A stretch of 64,000 nucleotides of DNA. It comes from Hymenopus coronatus. Lineage: Eukaryota; Arthropoda; Insecta; Mantodea; Hymenopodidae. Positions 18,608-28,543 of the stretch are shown here, piece by piece. The notes under the pieces were generated by a model. That model did not search any database, was not told the DNA's origin, and saw only the letters and a program-made list of their open reading frames with translations. The stretch lies in contig CM060893.1 in NCBI GenBank assembly GCA_030762935.1, positions 8,352,001 through 8,416,000 on the forward strand, in the 5' to 3' direction. How positions within the stretch are numbered: the first letter of the stretch is position 1; each line of letters opens with the position of its first letter. The position numbers were made by a program, and so were the translations under genes.

Positions 18608-21349
18608 TCAGTCTGGGACCAAGAAGTCCAGGTAGTGTTGGATGTCTTCGGGTGTGATTGTTTCAGAAAGGTTCCTATCGAATAGGGAGAGTGGGCGTTT
18701 GTGCTTGTTTGTGGTGGTGTCGTATCTGCCAAGATCGGCGATAAGTGGGTTATGGCCTTTTGTGGCACGTGCGTACATATCGTGGGTAAGCATCTTTATG
18801 AATTGTTCTATGGTGTGCACTTTGAGTTCCGTGTGAAGTGTACTCGCCGGTGTGATAGCTGGTACTTTTGCGATAAGGCGCAGGACTTTGTTTTGGAACT
18901 GCTGTAGTTTTTTGATGTGGCTGTGGGGCTGCGTAGCCCCAGGCTAGTGAAGCGTAAGTGAGAATAGGTCGAAGGAGTGTTTTGTATAGGGTTAGGCCTG
19001 AACGAAGTTTGAGCGTGTTGTTGAGATGGATTAGAGGGTAAATGTTTGCTAGTTGGGCATTCGCTTTCTGTCGGGCCCACTGGATGTATTTATTCCAGGT
19101 GAGAGTTTGGTCTAGTACTACGCCTAGGTAGGTCACTGTTGGTTTCCAAGTAATGAGATTACCAAATAGTTGGAGTGGTTGTAGTGTGCGTGCATATCTC
19201 CTGTGCTTGACCCGTTTTGAGAAAAATATGGCTTCACATTTGGCTGTGTTCACTTTAATGTGCCACTTGGTGAGCCAGTCCTCTAGGGACGTTAATGCTA
19301 CTTGAAGTTGGTTAGTCAGGAGTCGTGGGGATCCAGACTGCGTCATGATAGTCATGTCGTCGGCGTAGATGAAGTCGGCAGAGGGGGTTTTTGGTATGTC
19401 GTTGATGTACAAGTTAAAAAGTTGAGGTCCTAGTATGCTGCCTTGCGGGACGCCCGCTCGGATTACTTTTCGGGAGGACAAAGTTTCATTAACTTTAGAC
19501 TGGAAAGTCCGGTCGGCTAGGTAATTTGCTATAAGTTTGATAATGGAGTGTGGGATGTTGTAGTCGTGGAGTTTCCTCAGGAGTCCTCGGTGCCATACGC
19601 GATCAAAGGCGCGCTCTATGTCCAGGAGGACTGCTGCCGTCGACTTATTGTTGTTGAAGCCATGAGTAATGTGCTCAGTGGCTCGGACCAGTTGTAGTGT
19701 AGTGGAGTGTTGTGCTCTGAAAAAGCGAACTGCTCCGGATTCAGGATGTTGTGTTTGTGAATGAAGGAGTTTAAGCGTTTGAGGACAATTTTTTCCGGAA
19801 GTTTACTGAGAGTGTTTAATAGGCTAATGGGGCGGTAGTTAGGGTTTGACTGGTCTTTATTTTTCTTAGGGAAGTGAAGGACCAGGGCATTTTTCCATCA
19901 GGTAGGGTAGTAGCCCTGATCCAGGATGGCGTTGAAGAGTGAAGTCAGTGTGGTAAGGGCCTTATGGGGTAGCTGCTTGAGGTCACGATTTGGAATGCGA
20001 TCGGGGCCAGGGGCTTTTCTGTTTGGCAGGTGTTTAATGAGCCATTTAATTTCGGAATTGCAAGTGCGGCGCATTTTCATGTTGGTGGGCCGTTGTAGCC
20101 TAATACAAGTAAGTGCTTCCGTTTCTAGTATGAAACGGGGGAAGCTTGGAATGGTATTTGGGGTGAGTGCCTCTTGCAACTGATCGGCAAGAGCCTCAGC
20201 CTTTTCACCATCTGTTGTGGCTATGTAGCCATTGTAATGTAGAGGTGGGATTTGAGTTCTGGGTTTGATTAATTTTTTGGCAATTCGCCAGAGAGAGTCG
20301 TGTTCTGGGTTTAGGTCCTTCAGGACATTGTTCCATTGTTCCGTTTTTACATCGGCAATGCGTCGGCGCAGCTCATCATTTAGGAGCTGTAGGCGGGCGA
20401 ACTCTGCGGGGTGCCAGGTACGCTGCCAACGCTTGCGAGCTCTGTTGCGCTCAGTCGCAACGGATTTGATGTCCGGTGGGAGAAGACAATGAGCTGCATT
20501 ATGTGTTTGTGTCGGCGTGGATACCGTGATGGCAAAGCCAATAGTGTTTTGTAGGGTTGCTGCAGCCGTGTCAATATCATCATGTGTGGCGACGTTTATG
20601 TCGGGTAGGTGTTCGTCTATTGTTTGCCGGAACAAGTCCCAATTGGTTTTGTTAAAAGTTGTGCCTTCGAAGGGGAGGAGCTGGGGCGAGTTAGCCTTTC
20701 AGATTGAACACAACTGGGAGGTGGTCAGAGGATACTTCGTTGTGTACAGTGGCTGAAATTTGGAAGTGGGCAATGTTGCGGACTAGAGCAATGTCCAAAA
20801 TGCTGGGTAGATGTTGGGCGTTGAAGGGGATGTGTGTCGGTTCAGTGGGAGCTATTATAGTGTAATCTGAGCTTTGTTCGTGACTATAGAGTTGGGTTCC
20901 CGCTTGGTTAGAATTCTGCAGTTCCAGTTGGTGTGCTTGGCATTCAGGTCGCCGGCAATTAGAACTGAAGGGTGGAGGTTTAGTATGGTGTCCAAGTTGG
21001 TTGTTTCGATATCTGGGGGTGGATTATAAGCTGCTACAAGCAGAATTCTCCGGTTGTCCAATTGTGCGTAAACCTCGGATGCTTCCAATCGGGCTAGCGC
21101 TGGTAAATGTGTTTGATTAGGGAGAATGCTATGTTCTATAAGTACTGCAGTACCCCCACCCTGTCGATCTCGGTCTGCGCGATAGGCTTGATAGCCCAGG
21201 ACAGTGAAGCGATCCCAGGAGGGGAGATGTGTTTCGGTAATGAGAGCTACTTTTATTTGGTGATTGAGGAGAAAGTCGGAGAGTTCATGTTTGCTGCGTC
21301 TCAGCCCACAGGCATTCCATGTCATGACTCTGGTGAGTTCAGACGCCAT
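18608..21349 (-). pseudogene. Jockey LINE ORF2: endonuclease and reverse transcriptase, broken
   Basis: The frame starts at the ATG at 21349, overlapping the end of gag by a few bases. The apurinic-type endonuclease shows MTWNACGLR, ITETHLPSWD, GGGTAVLIEH, IAGDLNAKHTNW and a later SDHLPVVFN. The reverse transcriptase shows KAPGPDRIPN, LLNTLSKLPEKIV, IRAGVPQGSILGPQLFNLYI, the catalytic FIYADDMTIM and VTYLGVVLDQTLTW, and ends near 18608 (YARATKGHNPLIADLGRYDT ...). Breaks: frameshifts near 20860, 20700, 19725 and 18925, and an in-frame TGA at about 19898, where YYPT should be followed by WKNALVL. Such ORF2 proteins nick target DNA and copy the RNA in place. Confidence 0.85.
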
Positions 21350-21990
21350 AGAAATGGATGGTAGGATTTAGGAACAGGGTGAGGAAGTCGTAGTGCTGCT
21401 GAAGGACCTCTTGGGTGTCATTGGGATTAATGAGGAGGAGGGGGAGGAGGTCGAGTGCCTGATCCCTGGCGGAGTTCCAGGACATCCTGGTATGCTCAGT
21501 TCCGGGGTGGAACCTGGTGTTGAGTGGCTGCTGGACAGCAGGAGCATCGCAGCGTGGTGGTGGTCGAGGACGGGGCATCTCTGTTGGAAGCTGCCATGGT
21601 GAAGGCGTCCGCTCCCTCGGAACTGGTGGTCGGGGTGTTGATGGTCTAGGTGCTGGAGTTCTCGTTGGCGGCTGCTGGGTAGGTTGAGGCTGGGTATGAG
21701 GCTCTTGGTGAGGGGGAGGTGTCCAAGTCCTGGGAACCATCTATTGGTTTTGGCGGCGGTGCTGTTGGCCCTGAGATGTGGCCCTTAACCTGTCGGCGAA
21801 GGCCAGATAGGCCGGACAGCCCCCTGTAGCACGCCCCATGTCCCCTGCCGTTACATAAGGCACAGTGCCTCATGTCCGGAGGTGTCCGGCAAGTGGTCGA
21901 CTTGTGGTGAGCGGCGCACTTGGAGCAGGTTAGCGTTGGCGTCCTACAGTGGCTGGCGTGATGCCCTAGCAGCTGGCACTTCCTGCATTG
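21339..21990 (-). pseudogene. Jockey LINE gag C-terminal part, frameshifted
   Basis: Three knuckles are visible: CRKCQLLGHHASHC, CSKCAAHHKSTTC and CALCNGRGHGACY. A Pro/Arg/Thr-rich region (PTQQPPTRTPAPRPSTPRPP) and a short C-terminal helix-rich end follow. A frameshift in the 21646-21740 overlap separates the two halves. The residues MHTQTQN just upstream come from the flanking PLE sequence, which places the LINE's 5' truncation between those codons and the first knuckle. Confidence 0.75.
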
Positions 21991-22740
21991 CATACAGCTA
22001 ATGTTTTGTGTTTGAGTATGCACCTGCTAGAAAAGAAGCCTTGGAAGACTGCAGGTGGAGGATTAGGTGTTAAGGCTCTTTAACATCGGTGTCCATGCTG
22101 AACTTAGTTGTAGGCCAGAATTGCGATTTAGATTATTTGTTTCAGATGAGATGGCTAAAGCTTCTTTTACTCTCCTTTCCCAGTAGTTCGAACACTTTGC
22201 CACTATCTTGGTGTTGGTAAAGTTAGCTCTGTGGCTTTGTTCTATACAGTGTTCAGCCAGTCCAGATTTTTCGGGTTGCATAAGCCTTATTGATCTTTGG
22301 TGTTCAGAAACGCGTGTGGCAATAGTGTGTCCTGTTTGGCCAATGTACGCTGCGCTGCAATCTCAAGGAATATGGTACACTTAAAGCTAAATTATCTTTA
22401 ACTGGCCTGACCAAATTTTTGATTTTAGGTGGTGGCTTATGGATGGTTTTGACATATTTGTAGAGTAGTCTACTAATCTTTCCTGAAAAATTACCAGAAA
22501 ACGGTATATAGGCTATGGCTTTTGGCTTGTCTTTTTGTTGAGTGTTCTTGCTGGGGTTTCTTTTTCGTCCGGCTCTTTTAGGCCTTTGTTGAGAATGGCT
22601 GAGATTTATTGAAGGTTTCGTTTTTGGATAAGTTTATAACATGGTTTTCGGGAGGTCTTCTGTTTCCGATTGGTCTATTTTTATTCTGTTTTTATTATTG
22701 TTCTAGTTTTTTTCTTTAGGGTAAGCAAGCGTTTTCCTGC

Positions 22741-23115
22741 TCATTTTTCTGCTTAAGATCGGCAGGAAATTTGAGCATAAATTATCCCAAAGCGTAGCTC
22801 TAAACTATGTAATTTTGTACAGTGTTTGTTCTTTTCAGTTTCTATTACCATTTTTATCTGCGAGTCTTTGATATTTACTGTTATCATGTTTTACATATCT
22901 TCTAACAAAATTTGGCATGACCTGATGTTGACAAAGATTGAGAAATGTATGTGTACCGAAATATTTTTCCTTTTCTCTTCTAGTTTTAAAAAAGTTTTTA
23001 CACCTACCTTAGTTCCAGCAAGATTTTTGTACGCCATAAAATTTCAGTCATATGTACCCTTGACTGAAAAATGCATAATGGTAGTTATCTGACAAAGTTG
23101 GCACCATTGTTGCAG
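22741..23115. other. End of the last CSPP1-like intron
   Basis: AT-rich intron sequence with a pyrimidine-rich stretch and the TTGTTGCAG acceptor at 23107-23115. I see no element or exon in it. Confidence 0.4.
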
Positions 23116-23247
23116 GTTCCTGCAGTCGAGAAGAACATTGTGTTCGGCAGCAATCCCAACAACATACTGACACAGCTCGGAGCTGTTCGACATCGCATGC
23201 AACTTGAGCAACAGCGAATGGAACAATACCTGAAACAGAAGTCTTGA
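23116..23247 (+). CDS. CSPP1: CSPP1-like gene, last coding exon
   Basis: The 43 codons plus TGA follow a CATTGTTGCAG acceptor: VPAVEKNIVFGSNPNNILTQ, LGAVRHRMQLEQQRMEQYLK, QKS. The exon joins in phase 0 to MRRLEAKWE of the previous exon. The short conserved block (VPAV..NI, ILTQLGAxRxxxQLEQ.RM) ending in a helix is what I associate with the C terminus of CSPP1. The intron before it is nearly 10 kb and holds the PLE and jockey insertions, yet the exon shows no damage, so the gene is likely functional. Confidence 0.85.
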   Translation, partial: VPAVEKNIVFGSNPNNILTQLGAVRHRMQLEQQRMEQYLKQKS

Positions 23248-24005
23248 CGACGTCGCACCTAATGGTCACATGAGACATAGCTGCACTAGGGCGTTGCAGT
23301 GACCTGCCGGAAGTAGCGGCGAGTTTTGATAATAGCTTTTGTTTTGATTTACTGCCTGGGGGCAACAGAGCTTGTAAAATCACAGTGCAGACCACACTGT
23401 AAAGTTGGTAATGTTTTTGTTAAATTTCAGCAGCACTGTTAACATATATCATTGTTTAACTCAGAAGTTAAAAAGTTTTTAGAGAAAAAAAATGTTAGTT
23501 ACATTGACAAAGTCAGTTTTGTTTGCTTTAAAGATAACTTGACATAGGCTGAAATGGCATGAAGATATTATTGGGAATCATTATTCTAGTCCTTTTAACT
23601 GCTTTGATAAATTATTTCATGACTCACAGAGTGTGTAAAAGTTTTGTGTGCATTTGAAAGGAAATACTAACAAAAAATTCTATATTATGAATAGTTGATT
23701 AGAAAGCATTTTATCTGTGCGTGTTGATGATGAAATGGTGCTAAATTGTTCCATGACCTTTGTAGTTTATATGAAGTTTACATTTACCAATGATGTTTGT
23801 GCTGCTATTGGCCTAATGCAAACAGATTTATTAGAATTGCAGTGTTGATCAAATCAGATATTATTAAGCTTTGTATCAAAGAATTATATTTTTGTAGTGT
23901 GTTTCAAAAACAAGTAAATGTAATGGAATGTTGAAATTAACTGTTATTCTGTGCACTACTGTGATATTTTTTTAACAAGAATAAAATATATAGATAATAT
24001 TAAAA
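23248..24005 (+). other. 3'UTR of the CSPP1-like gene
   Basis: The sequence after the stop is AT-rich and free of recognisable repeats until about 24010. It holds a polyadenylation signal at 23980-23985. Cleavage is probably near 24000-24010. Confidence 0.55.
23980..23985 (+). terminator. Polyadenylation signal AATAAA
   Basis: Canonical hexamer about 730 bp after the stop codon, in a repeat-free 3' region; the best candidate for the CSPP1-like transcript end. Confidence 0.5.
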
Positions 24006-24065
24006 TCTGATGAGAAATTTATATGCATTTACATCATCTTTCCCAGTACGTTGCATAATTCAAGG

Positions 24066-24150
24066 CTGCCGGTCCCCATAGCTGCCAAGGTATCTTGCTT
24101 TGGTGCTTCATAGCACAGGGGATCGTGGGTTCGAGTCCCACCTTGGGCAT
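24066..24150 (+). repeat. tRNA-like SINE head (unassigned family)
   Basis: 'gtccccatagctgccaaggt' is followed by 'cacaggggatcgtgggttcg' + 'agtcccacc', a good box B in a tRNA-like layout. The acceptor stem does not pair convincingly, and a GT microsatellite (24160-24183) follows, so a SINE or pseudo-tRNA is likelier than a gene. Confidence 0.5.
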
Positions 24151-24367
24151 GGGTGTTATATGTTTGTGTATATGTGTGTGTGTGTAAAAGAATAAAACAG
24201 CAATTCACTAATCATACAGAAAACAAAGTAAAAACATTAGGTAAATAAAAGCAGGGTATTTAAAAAAAAAAGAAGGCAAATGCATGCTTGGGCACTAAAA
24301 CTGTTTGGAAAGTAAAATCTGATTGAAAATTCCGTGCCATGGCTGGGATTTGAACCATGAAACTTTG

Positions 24368-24656
24368 GGTCACCCTCCGTGGTGTAATGGTTACCATGCT
24401 GACTTCATATACCCAAGGTCGCAGGTTCCAACCTAGCGGAGAACGATGGATTTTTTTGTGTATAAAAATCCTTAGCATGGCTTCCTTTGAAAGGGAAGTA
24501 AAGCCGTTGGTCCCGTGTCGTAGATTTACGGCACATAAAAGACCTCAAGCCTGATAGAGAGGTCTCTGAGCAAAATTAAGCAGCCTTTCACGCCCAATTT
24601 AGAATGGGATGTTGAGAACCACGGTAGTTAAAGAGTGTCCATAAATAACACACCAT
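24368..24656 (+). mobile_element. tRNA-derived SINE, family S1
   Basis: Complete copy: CACCCTCCGTGGTGTAATGG + TTACCATGC (box A), GCAGGTTCCAACCTAGCGGA (box B region), then 'taaaaatccttagcatggct', 'gtaaagccgttggtcccgtg' and the 'ccataaataacacaccatta' tail. Confidence 0.85.
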
Positions 24657-24742
24657 TAAATGAAACTTTGGCTTTCCATGCTGTTACTTGAACCAGCTCA
24701 ACTATATCTTTGATGCTTAATTCCCACTACACTGTGCCCATT

Positions 24743-24826
24743 TTTACTTGCTCTACATAGTACATGGTACGTAGATAGAAAAGGTATTGCATTGCACCCA
24801 AAAATTTGATACTGAGATTTCACCAG
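24743..24826 (+). repeat. R850 end fragment
   Basis: 'ttttacttgctctacatagt' and 'aaaaatttgatactgagatt' + 'tcaccagg' match the palindrome end of R850. Only about 85 bp remains, lying just upstream of a full copy in the same orientation. Confidence 0.6.
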
Positions 24827-24937
24827 GGTCTCCCTATTGCACAATTATTTGCTGTCAATATCACAGAGGCGGTTCTTAATTTTTCTCCACATACTCCATC
24901 TGTTTGCCTGCTCCACCATCCCAATGGTTTACAAACC

Positions 24938-25803
24938 TTTTTACTTTCTCTACACATACTATGTACATAGTGTATAGAGAAGGTATTGCATTCAACCCAA
25001 AAATTTGATACCGAGATTTCACTGGAAATATATGTTTTGGGTCCCCCTGAATCCAAGAAAAAGCATTTTCAGAAATAGGTCTGTGTGTGTGTGTTTGTGG
25101 ACAGCATAGCTCAAAAACGAAAAGACCATTGAATACCAAACTTGGTATTTAAGTTTGGTATCTTCCAAGGAAGCGACACGAAGATTTTCAAGAAAATCCT
25201 CCCATCCCCAACTACTCTTTTCATGGAAATTTTTTCGAAAATTTTGATTTTCTCAAAAATGGCTCTAACGATTTTGATTAAAATATCATATATTAAAGAT
25301 ATTAACCTGACGACAAATAAAATGCATATCTTGAATTTTCTGGGAATATCCTCTGTAGACTACTTTATTCTGGATGAATTTTACGGAATTTTGCATAACA
25401 GCTAAACCATAAGAGATGGACAAAAACATGGACAAAAAATATATAGCACGGTAAAACACACAATTTATGTAATATACATTTTTTTCGTGGAGTTGATCAT
25501 TTTTTAGATATTCATTGTTTTTGGTTTCAGCTTTGAAAAACATACTTTTCTTACCCAAGAATTTGTCAACTCCTGTCCATACAAACAAAGGAACTTCAGT
25601 CACATAGCAACCTGCTTTTGACTATCACTTTAACCTATGGTACTCCCTTATTTCGCTTCTACTTACAAGGAAGCAAGTAATAAGACTATTTCTGCTATTT
25701 TTTTCTCGATTAGCATGAAGTAAATAGAAGCATAAGCTTTTTAACAATAATTTGTTACAGAGATGTAGAGAAAGTCATGTGAATGGAACACATCAGATTT
25801 TTT
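24938..25803 (+). repeat. R850 dispersed repeat, near full length
   Basis: Both ends are present: TTTTTACTTTCTCTACACAT with ACTATGTACATAGT, and ATGGAACACATCAGATTTTT. A CTGTGTGTGTGTGTTTGTGG microsatellite lies about 150 bp in. Short frames across it are not shared between copies as proteins. Confidence 0.8.
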
Positions 25804-25879
25804 TAATTTTGATGCCCACATCAAATTACCTTCCATTCTCAACTGTTCACGGTAGCAGACTGCCCTAATTGAGACCTGA

Positions 25880-26110
25880 AACTGCGAATGTTGGTTCTAA
25901 CAGGATGGTGCTCTTGCCCATATTGTGAAAGCACGGTTGATTATCTTGAGGGACTCTTCTGTGACTGGTAAGAAGACTAATTAAGTACTAATATATATTT
26001 ATGTTTAATTTTGCAGTTCTTTTTATTTTTCAGAGTCATTTAGTAATGCATTATGGCCACCATGATCACCTGATTTGACACCTGATTTTTTTCTCTGTTG
26101 ATATGTTTAC
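25880..26110 (+). pseudogene. DDE transposase fragment (mariner/DDE_3-like)
   Basis: The frame reads QDGALAHIVKARLIILRDSS (the second-Asp region, cf. QDGAxxHxA) and, after an interruption, 'gcattatggccaccatgatcacctgatttgacacctg', matching LWPPxSPDLTPxDFF, the third-Asp region. A likely splice-like 'tttttcag' sits between the two halves, but degeneration is the simpler reading. No termini are seen. Confidence 0.5.
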
Positions 26111-26311
26111 AGTGGTTTCTAGTGTTTTATTTTGTAATTTTGTACCTTTGAGATGCCTAACTAAAATTAGGTTTATTCCTTGCTTTCAAAGCATTTCCCA
26201 ATGTAAAAGATCAAATGCTTAAAAATGCTCTAACAATGCTGTACCTTTTCTTAATTTTTTCATATATGCTTCTGTTTTACCTAAGGAGAATTTCAATGCC
26301 ATGCTGGCATG

Positions 26312-26500
26312 TTGCCATGGTAGTTCAGTGATTAGAGCAACCAGATAGAGACTTGGAGATCCGTGGTTCAAATCCTGGTTATGGCACTGCATTTTTCAGT
26401 CTGACTCTTACCTGTCCAACTCCTGTCCCTACACACAGGTTGTGTGAAGAAAATAATTGCATTAACACTAATAGTTGGCTAAACTATGAATCGTGGGACT
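26312..26500 (+). mobile_element. tRNA-derived SINE, family S3, copy 1
   Basis: GCCATGGTAGTTCAGTGATT + AGAGCAACC (box A) and GTGGTTCAAATCCTGG (box B) are followed by 'gcactgcatttttcagtctg'. Copy 2, 298 bp downstream, has the same head and the same 'tttttcagtct' body, so this is a repeat family and not a single tRNA gene. Confidence 0.65.
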
Positions 26501-26609
26501 TAAAGTAATTATGACAATAAGTCACCATTGGCGTATGTCCTCTCAAAATAATTTGAGATCAAGTTGTGCACCAGGAAGCATGCAAGTCAGTTGAGAAATT
26601 CAATGCTAT

Positions 26610-26740
26610 GTTGCCATGGTAGCTCAGTGGAAGAGCAACCGGCTAGAGACTGGGAGATCCATGGTTCAAATCCCGGCTATGGCATTAAATTTTTCAGTCT
26701 CCCTCTACCTATCCGAGTTTGGTACACTTGGTTTAAGCAA
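26610..26740 (+). mobile_element. tRNA-derived SINE, family S3, copy 2
   Basis: The head GCCATGGTAGCTCAGTGGAA + GAGCAACC and box B GGTTCAAATCCCGGC are close to a tRNA. The 7-bp acceptor stem (GCCATGG / CTATGGC) pairs, but the T-arm stem does not, and the sequence continues into the shared SINE body (tttttcagtctccctctacc). Confidence 0.65.
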
Positions 26741-27103
26741 AATGGACTGTTTTGTCTACAAGTGTACTGTCCTTGTGGTACAGATGTACTTTGCTCTCAT
26801 TTACTTGGCCTCACAATTGCCATTTAAATTATACATTTTGCAGTCTAAGTATTTCAAAAGTAGCTAAAAGTAGGAAATTAACTTCCACTATTAAGCAAAA
26901 TAACAAAAAGTTCATTTTAAACCACCTTAACCTTTTCAAGTAAGGTGTATTCTATCTTGCTACATCCACTGCGTGCGCACATCATTTGACAAGACTGGCA
27001 TGTGCTGAAATGTTCAGCTTGATCATTTTTCATGTCTGGTGTGATATGCATAGAAGAACTGTTCTTCAAAACATGCTCTCAAGGATCACGTTAATAGGCT
27101 TAA

Positions 27104-28252
27104 CCCTTTTAATGCCAATCGGGATCTAATCATGATGCCATTGTCATACAGACTCTTTCCAGTACTTTCTACGTCATAGCCATAGAGAAAGTTTTCTGGA
27201 ATGTTTCAGGGCATTAGCTTTATACTCCAAAGCACTAAATTAGCTTCAAATTTAATTTCCCTAGCAGATGTTTACGTTGGATGAAAAATGGCATCGGCAA
27301 GCAAAGGGTTACAAACCGAGGAGTAAATAAGAGCTGCAATTTACGATGTATTAGAAGAAAGCGAGTGATTTTGAATTTTCAGACCTTGATGAAAGCATTT
27401 CTGACATTGATAGAGGATAGGTGTATATTCCAGCTTCAGCCATGAAAGTGCATCATGCAAATAATCAGTGTACTTTTAAATTTTTTGTTTTTATAGTTTA
27501 ACGTCCTTTAACCTGGTTGGTCATATCAGACAATGAATGAAATTAATGAAATGATGCTCAAATGATCTCGGGCTCCATGGAGCTTAAAGTGACTACATTT
27601 GTCTTCTCAGGATAAGGGAAAACCCTGAAAAAAAAACTTATCCAGGTAACTCACCCCAAGCGAGATTCGAACTAACAACCTTTTGAATATGAGGCAGACA
27701 TGCTACCACTATACCACCCAAAATGGATTTACGGAAGTGCAACCTGATGGCACAGACAATGTGAATCAACCATTTAGCTATATAACACACAGGTGCTAAA
27801 TTGTGCAGTAATCTATTACTTTATGTGATAGTGTGTGTGTTTTTTTTCAGATGCAGGTTGCATGAATTCGTTTTTTGTATTATAAAAAATAAAACACCAG
27901 ACCAAAACAGATTGTTGTTTTAATAAAGAAATATCTGTACTTCCATTGCATTAGCCTGAACTTTCTGTATAGTAAGATTTTGTTGATAATTATTGATTAT
28001 TTTGGGATTTTTTATTTTATTTTCAAACTTTTCTTGTGTTTTTAATTTTTTAAAGATATTGAAGACTTCTCATCCATACAATACATATTATACAATAGAC
28101 AAACAGCTTTACTAAAAATAAAAAGAAGATTCAGATCCATGTGTAATTTGGTATTGATTTTATTATTAATATTTTAAAACCCTGCATTCTGCTCTAAAAT
28201 TGCTTGGCACTTTTCAGACAGCATTCTGTTATCCAGGCTGGCTATAAAAGAG
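27104..28252 (+). mobile_element. piggyBac-like transposon, internally deleted
   Basis: TTAA duplications sit at 27100-27103 and 28253-28256. The left end reads CCCTTTTAATGCC; the right end GGCTGGCTATAAAAGAG is its imperfect inverse. Near 27350-27450 a broken frame shows SDFEFSDLDESISDIDRG and YIPASAMK, an acidic N-terminal stretch typical of piggyBac-derived transposases. The catalytic domain is gone. SINE S2 is nested at 27497-27722. A related truncated copy lies at 34345-34896. Confidence 0.7.
27497..27722 (-). mobile_element. tRNA-derived SINE, family S2
   Basis: Minus-strand copy: 'ttaacgtcctttaacctggt' and 'ctccatggagcttaaagtga' mark the body. The box B complement 'gcgagattcgaactaacaac' and 'gctaccactataccaccc' mark the tRNA-like head. 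It is nested in the piggyBac-like element. Confidence 0.75.
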
Positions 28253-28543
28253 TTAATACAGTAGAAAATTGTAAACAGGTAAACTGCTAGGTAATGTCAC
28301 ACATTTCCACATTTATTGTCGCCTTGCTCCTGATACTTATTAAATAAATAAAAAAAAAATATATGCATCCCCCTCCCCCATCTGTAAAGAAAGTTGCTAA
28401 TTGTTTAGCCTTCATTCACTTTTTATTTCTAGAGAAAGTCATTAGCATGTAGTTTCTCTTGGTTTATGTTGGCCTTAACCATTGGAAATAAGGAGCTTAT
28501 CTCTGTGCATGCTTTTTGTATTTGCAATCGCCACTTCATCATA

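Larger units (their letters stand above)
16956..21990 (-). mobile_element. Jockey-clade LINE insertion, 5' truncated
   Basis: The minus-strand element ends in a poly(A) tract (T run at 16956-16968). It is cut at its 5' end inside gag near 21990, where PLE-B sequence resumes. Order from its 5' end: gag zinc knuckles, ORF2 (endonuclease then reverse transcriptase), GC-rich 3'UTR, then an additional gag-like ORF at 17986-17000 and the tail. GC content is well above the surroundings, as expected of a young insertion. Several frameshifts and one in-frame stop make it inactive. Confidence 0.85.
16725..22740 (-). mobile_element. Penelope-like element family B, split by a jockey LINE
   Basis: Read on the minus strand, 22740-21991 encodes the end of a PLE reverse transcriptase (AIAYIPFSGNFSGKISRLLY-like, with frameshifts) and a GIY-YIG endonuclease (AAYIGQTGHTIATRVSEHQR, LMQPEKSGLAEHCIEQSHRA, then NYWERRVKEALAISSETN). 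The 3' region resumes at 16955-16725 after the LINE. The uninterrupted copy at 60484-61547 reads straight across this point (tttatagca / gttatacgtctaatg), which shows the insertion. Confidence 0.8.

Noticed and set aside
24820..25139. Recurring short frames with IQGDPKHIFPVKSRYQIFG or DSKTYISSEISVSNFW peptides
   Set aside because: They recur only because R850 copies recur; the frame is opened and closed at random between copies, so no conserved protein is implied.
26612..26685. Possible functional tRNA gene (GCCATGGTAGCTCAGTGG... with paired acceptor stem)
   Set aside because: The T-arm stem does not pair, the anticodon stem has mismatches, and the same head and downstream body occur at 26312. 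It is a SINE.
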